A stretch of DNA of 64,000 nucleotides. Origin: Absidia repens (lineage: Eukaryota; Mucoromycota; Mucoromycetes; Mucorales; Cunninghamellaceae). A model generated the notes under the pieces. The model had not been told where the DNA came from, did not search any database, and worked only from the letters and a program-made list of their open reading frames with translations. Positions 63,846 through 64,000 of this stretch are shown here, one piece after another; the first letter of the stretch is position 1, and every line of letters begins with the position of its first letter. A program made the translations under genes and the position numbers. Where the stretch lies: contig MCGE01000040.1 of assembly GCA_002105175.1 (NCBI GenBank), positions 307,558-371,557 of the forward strand, in the 5' to 3' direction.

Positions 63846-64000
63846 AGTTGCAAACTTTTAACGACGTTTAAACACACATCATTGAAGCAAAGACAAATTT
63901 TATGGAAGCAGAGACATATTTTATTGAAGAAAAGAGACATACTAAGCTAATCAAGGCATTGGCCAAGATCCTAGAATCACATGAAAGGGTTTCCCCATGC
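63846..64000 (-). repeat. R repeat, terminal partial copy
   Basis: Minus-orientation block ending GAAAGGGTTTCCCCATGC at the window edge; continues outside. Confidence 0.75.

Noticed and set aside
1..64000. CRISPR arrays, bacterial operons or ribosome-binding sites
   Set aside because: Spliced genes, AATAAA ends and eukaryotic transposons show nuclear fungal DNA; the tandem repeats lack regular unique spacers.

Overview
The window looks like accessory, transposon-dominated DNA of an early-diverging filamentous fungus, most probably a member of the Mucorales. This is inferred from the AT-rich base composition, short GT-AG introns carrying very long T runs, AATAAA-type 3' ends, eukaryotic protein families (a CAMK-type kinase, HET-domain proteins) and the mixture of Ty3/gypsy, DIRS, piggyBac, Tc1/mariner, MULE, CACTA-like and Merlin elements. 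No rRNA, tRNA or CRISPR array was recognised.

Layout. 0-2.4 kb: a spliced hypothetical gene broken by a solo LTR, then an LTR and the 3' exons of a second gene. 4.4-8.9 kb: the most conventional part, with a five-exon protein kinase (minus strand) divergent from a three-exon HET-domain gene (plus strand). 9-14.3 kb: a degraded second HET gene, small candidate genes and the first copies of a dispersed 'R' repeat. 14.3-36.7 kb: layered retroelement debris. Ty3/gypsy gag, reverse transcriptase, RNase H and integrase fragments, a DIRS-type reverse transcriptase and at least ten LTR families (labelled A to K here) are inserted into one another, several with perfect target-site duplications. An apparently intact piggyBac element sits in one LTR. 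36.7-39.3 kb: a MULE transposase remnant and a frameshifted Tc1 element with both ends. 39.9-42.8 kb: unresolved spliced coding sequence and a multi-pass membrane protein. 43-46 kb: a CACTA/Tnp2-like transposase divergent from a second gene. 46-54.2 kb: a Merlin element with about 0.5 kb terminal inverted repeats, an internally deleted derivative and a related MITE, all lying in fragments of unrecognised genes. 55.1-57 kb: a second Tc1/mariner element. 57.7-64 kb: R repeats and minisatellites.

How it fits together. Host genes are few and little operates as a pathway; the story is a succession of insertions. Some can be ordered: LTR-B in LTR-A; piggyBac in LTR-G; LTR-A in a DIRS element and in a Merlin derivative; a gag element in a Ty3 pol gene. 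A 5-bp signature, TACAGTA or TACTGTA where sister copies have plain TA, recurs across the window. It matches excision scars expected from the two resident Tc1/mariner elements, whose termini begin CAG. Coordinates of LTR edges without a target duplication, and of exons in degraded genes, are approximate.
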